Source of the DNA: Melaminivora alkalimesophila
GTDB lineage: Bacteria; Pseudomonadota; Gammaproteobacteria; Burkholderiales; Burkholderiaceae_C
Assembly: GCF_000282995.1 (NCBI RefSeq)
Contig: NZ_ALEE01000761.1
Span: 1 to 13,569, forward strand
DNA length: 13,569 bases
Reading direction: 5' to 3'
Below, piece after piece: positions 13,410-13,569 of this stretch (positions within the stretch are counted from its first letter, which is position 1; the number at the start of each line of letters is the position of its first letter). The notes beneath the pieces are model-generated. The model had not been told where the DNA came from. It did no database searches and saw only the letters and a list, made by a program, of their open reading frames with translations. The translations under genes were made by a program, and so were the position numbers.

Positions 13410-13569
13410 TCAGCACTTGATTCCAACATGCAGCGCCACGACGCCGCCCGTCAGGTTGTGATAGTCCACATGTCCGAAGCCACTTTGCTGCATCAGGGCT
13501 TTGAGCTCTTCCTGGCCCGGGTGCATGCGGATCGACTCGGCCAGGTAGCGGTAGCTGGCGGCGTCGCCC
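13410..13569 (-). CDS. ubiE: Ubiquinone/menaquinone C-methyltransferase UbiE, C-terminal end (partial)
   Basis: The right edge cuts this gene; only the last 52 residues and the TGA (13412-13410) are present. They read [19 protein letters not shown], continue with [19 protein letters not shown], and end [14 protein letters not shown]. This is the classic UbiE C-terminus ([12 protein letters not shown], then a Gly-Phe turn, then LTxGVVALHxGxK). UbiE is the SAM-dependent C-methyltransferase of ubiquinone (and menaquinone) synthesis; its SAM-binding motifs lie outside the window. The final Cys, where many relatives end in an aromatic residue, is a small oddity. It is the most upstream visible gene of the ubiE, Tim44-like, ubiJ, ubiB run. 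Confidence 0.93.
   Translation of the reverse strand, partial: GDAASYRYLAESIRMHPGQEELKALMQQSGFGHVDYHNLTGGVVALHVGIKC

Noticed and set aside
10433..13420. A 995-aa plus-strand open frame opposite ubiB, ubiJ and the Tim44-like gene
   Set aside because: It arises from G/C third-position bias of the minus-strand genes; the product is His/Gln/Ala/Arg-rich with no family resemblance. The same holds for the 763-aa frame at 5476-7767 and the 486-aa frame at 3088-4548.
1..13569. tRNA, rRNA, CRISPR array, IS element, integrase or attachment site
   Set aside because: No such repeats, conserved RNA sequences or transposase/integrase-like proteins were seen. All intergenic gaps are under about 140 bases.

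Overview
The window is about 13.6 kb of very GC-rich bacterial chromosome. Gene content and order point to a betaproteobacterium of the Burkholderiales, most likely Comamonadaceae (Acidovorax, Alicycliphilus or Melaminivora-like). The main clues are the order fmdB, DUF502, aspS, nudB, the ubiquinone block ubiE, Tim44-like, ubiJ, ubiB, and the strong G/C third-position bias. That bias also opens very long spurious frames opposite the real genes. I see no IS element, phage gene, tRNA, rRNA or CRISPR array. This is mainly a core, housekeeping region.

Layout. Bases 1-1692 are on the plus strand: the 3' end of an amidase-signature gene, an unrecognised 207-aa protein with one N-terminal membrane segment, and a 247-aa protein that looks like a histidine kinase core without a recognisable ATP site. 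These converge at about 1693-1770 with a long minus-strand stretch that runs to the end of the window. In transcription order (right to left) it holds: ubiE (partial), a Tim44-like membrane protein, ubiJ and ubiB (ubiquinone biosynthesis); a sodium:solute symporter; fmdB-type zinc ribbon, DUF502 membrane protein, aspS, nudB, a ybhP-like EEP phosphatase/nuclease, clsB, folE, and a stand-alone BLUF blue-light sensor.

How the genes relate. UbiE is the C-methyltransferase, UbiJ the SCP2-type lipid-binding accessory factor and UbiB the atypical kinase/ATPase of aerobic ubiquinone synthesis. The ubiJ/ubiB junction is an ATGA overlap. FolE and NudB are consecutive enzymes of pterin (folate) synthesis: FolE makes dihydroneopterin triphosphate and NudB removes its pyrophosphate. 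They flank a ybhP-clsB pair that also occurs together in E. coli. nudB overlaps the ybhP-like gene by ATGA, and clsB starts four bases after that gene ends, so these three are probably co-translated. AspRS carries the His and Gly residues reported for the non-discriminating type, which predicts a GatCAB-dependent route to Asn-tRNA elsewhere in the genome.

No clearly undescribed system stands out. The most noteworthy items are the ATP-site-less kinase-like protein, the BLUF gene next to folE, a terminator-like hairpin whose loop holds the annotated ubiJ start codon, and G-quadruplex-type runs placed just upstream of three genes, one of them over the -35 region of a TATAAT promoter.
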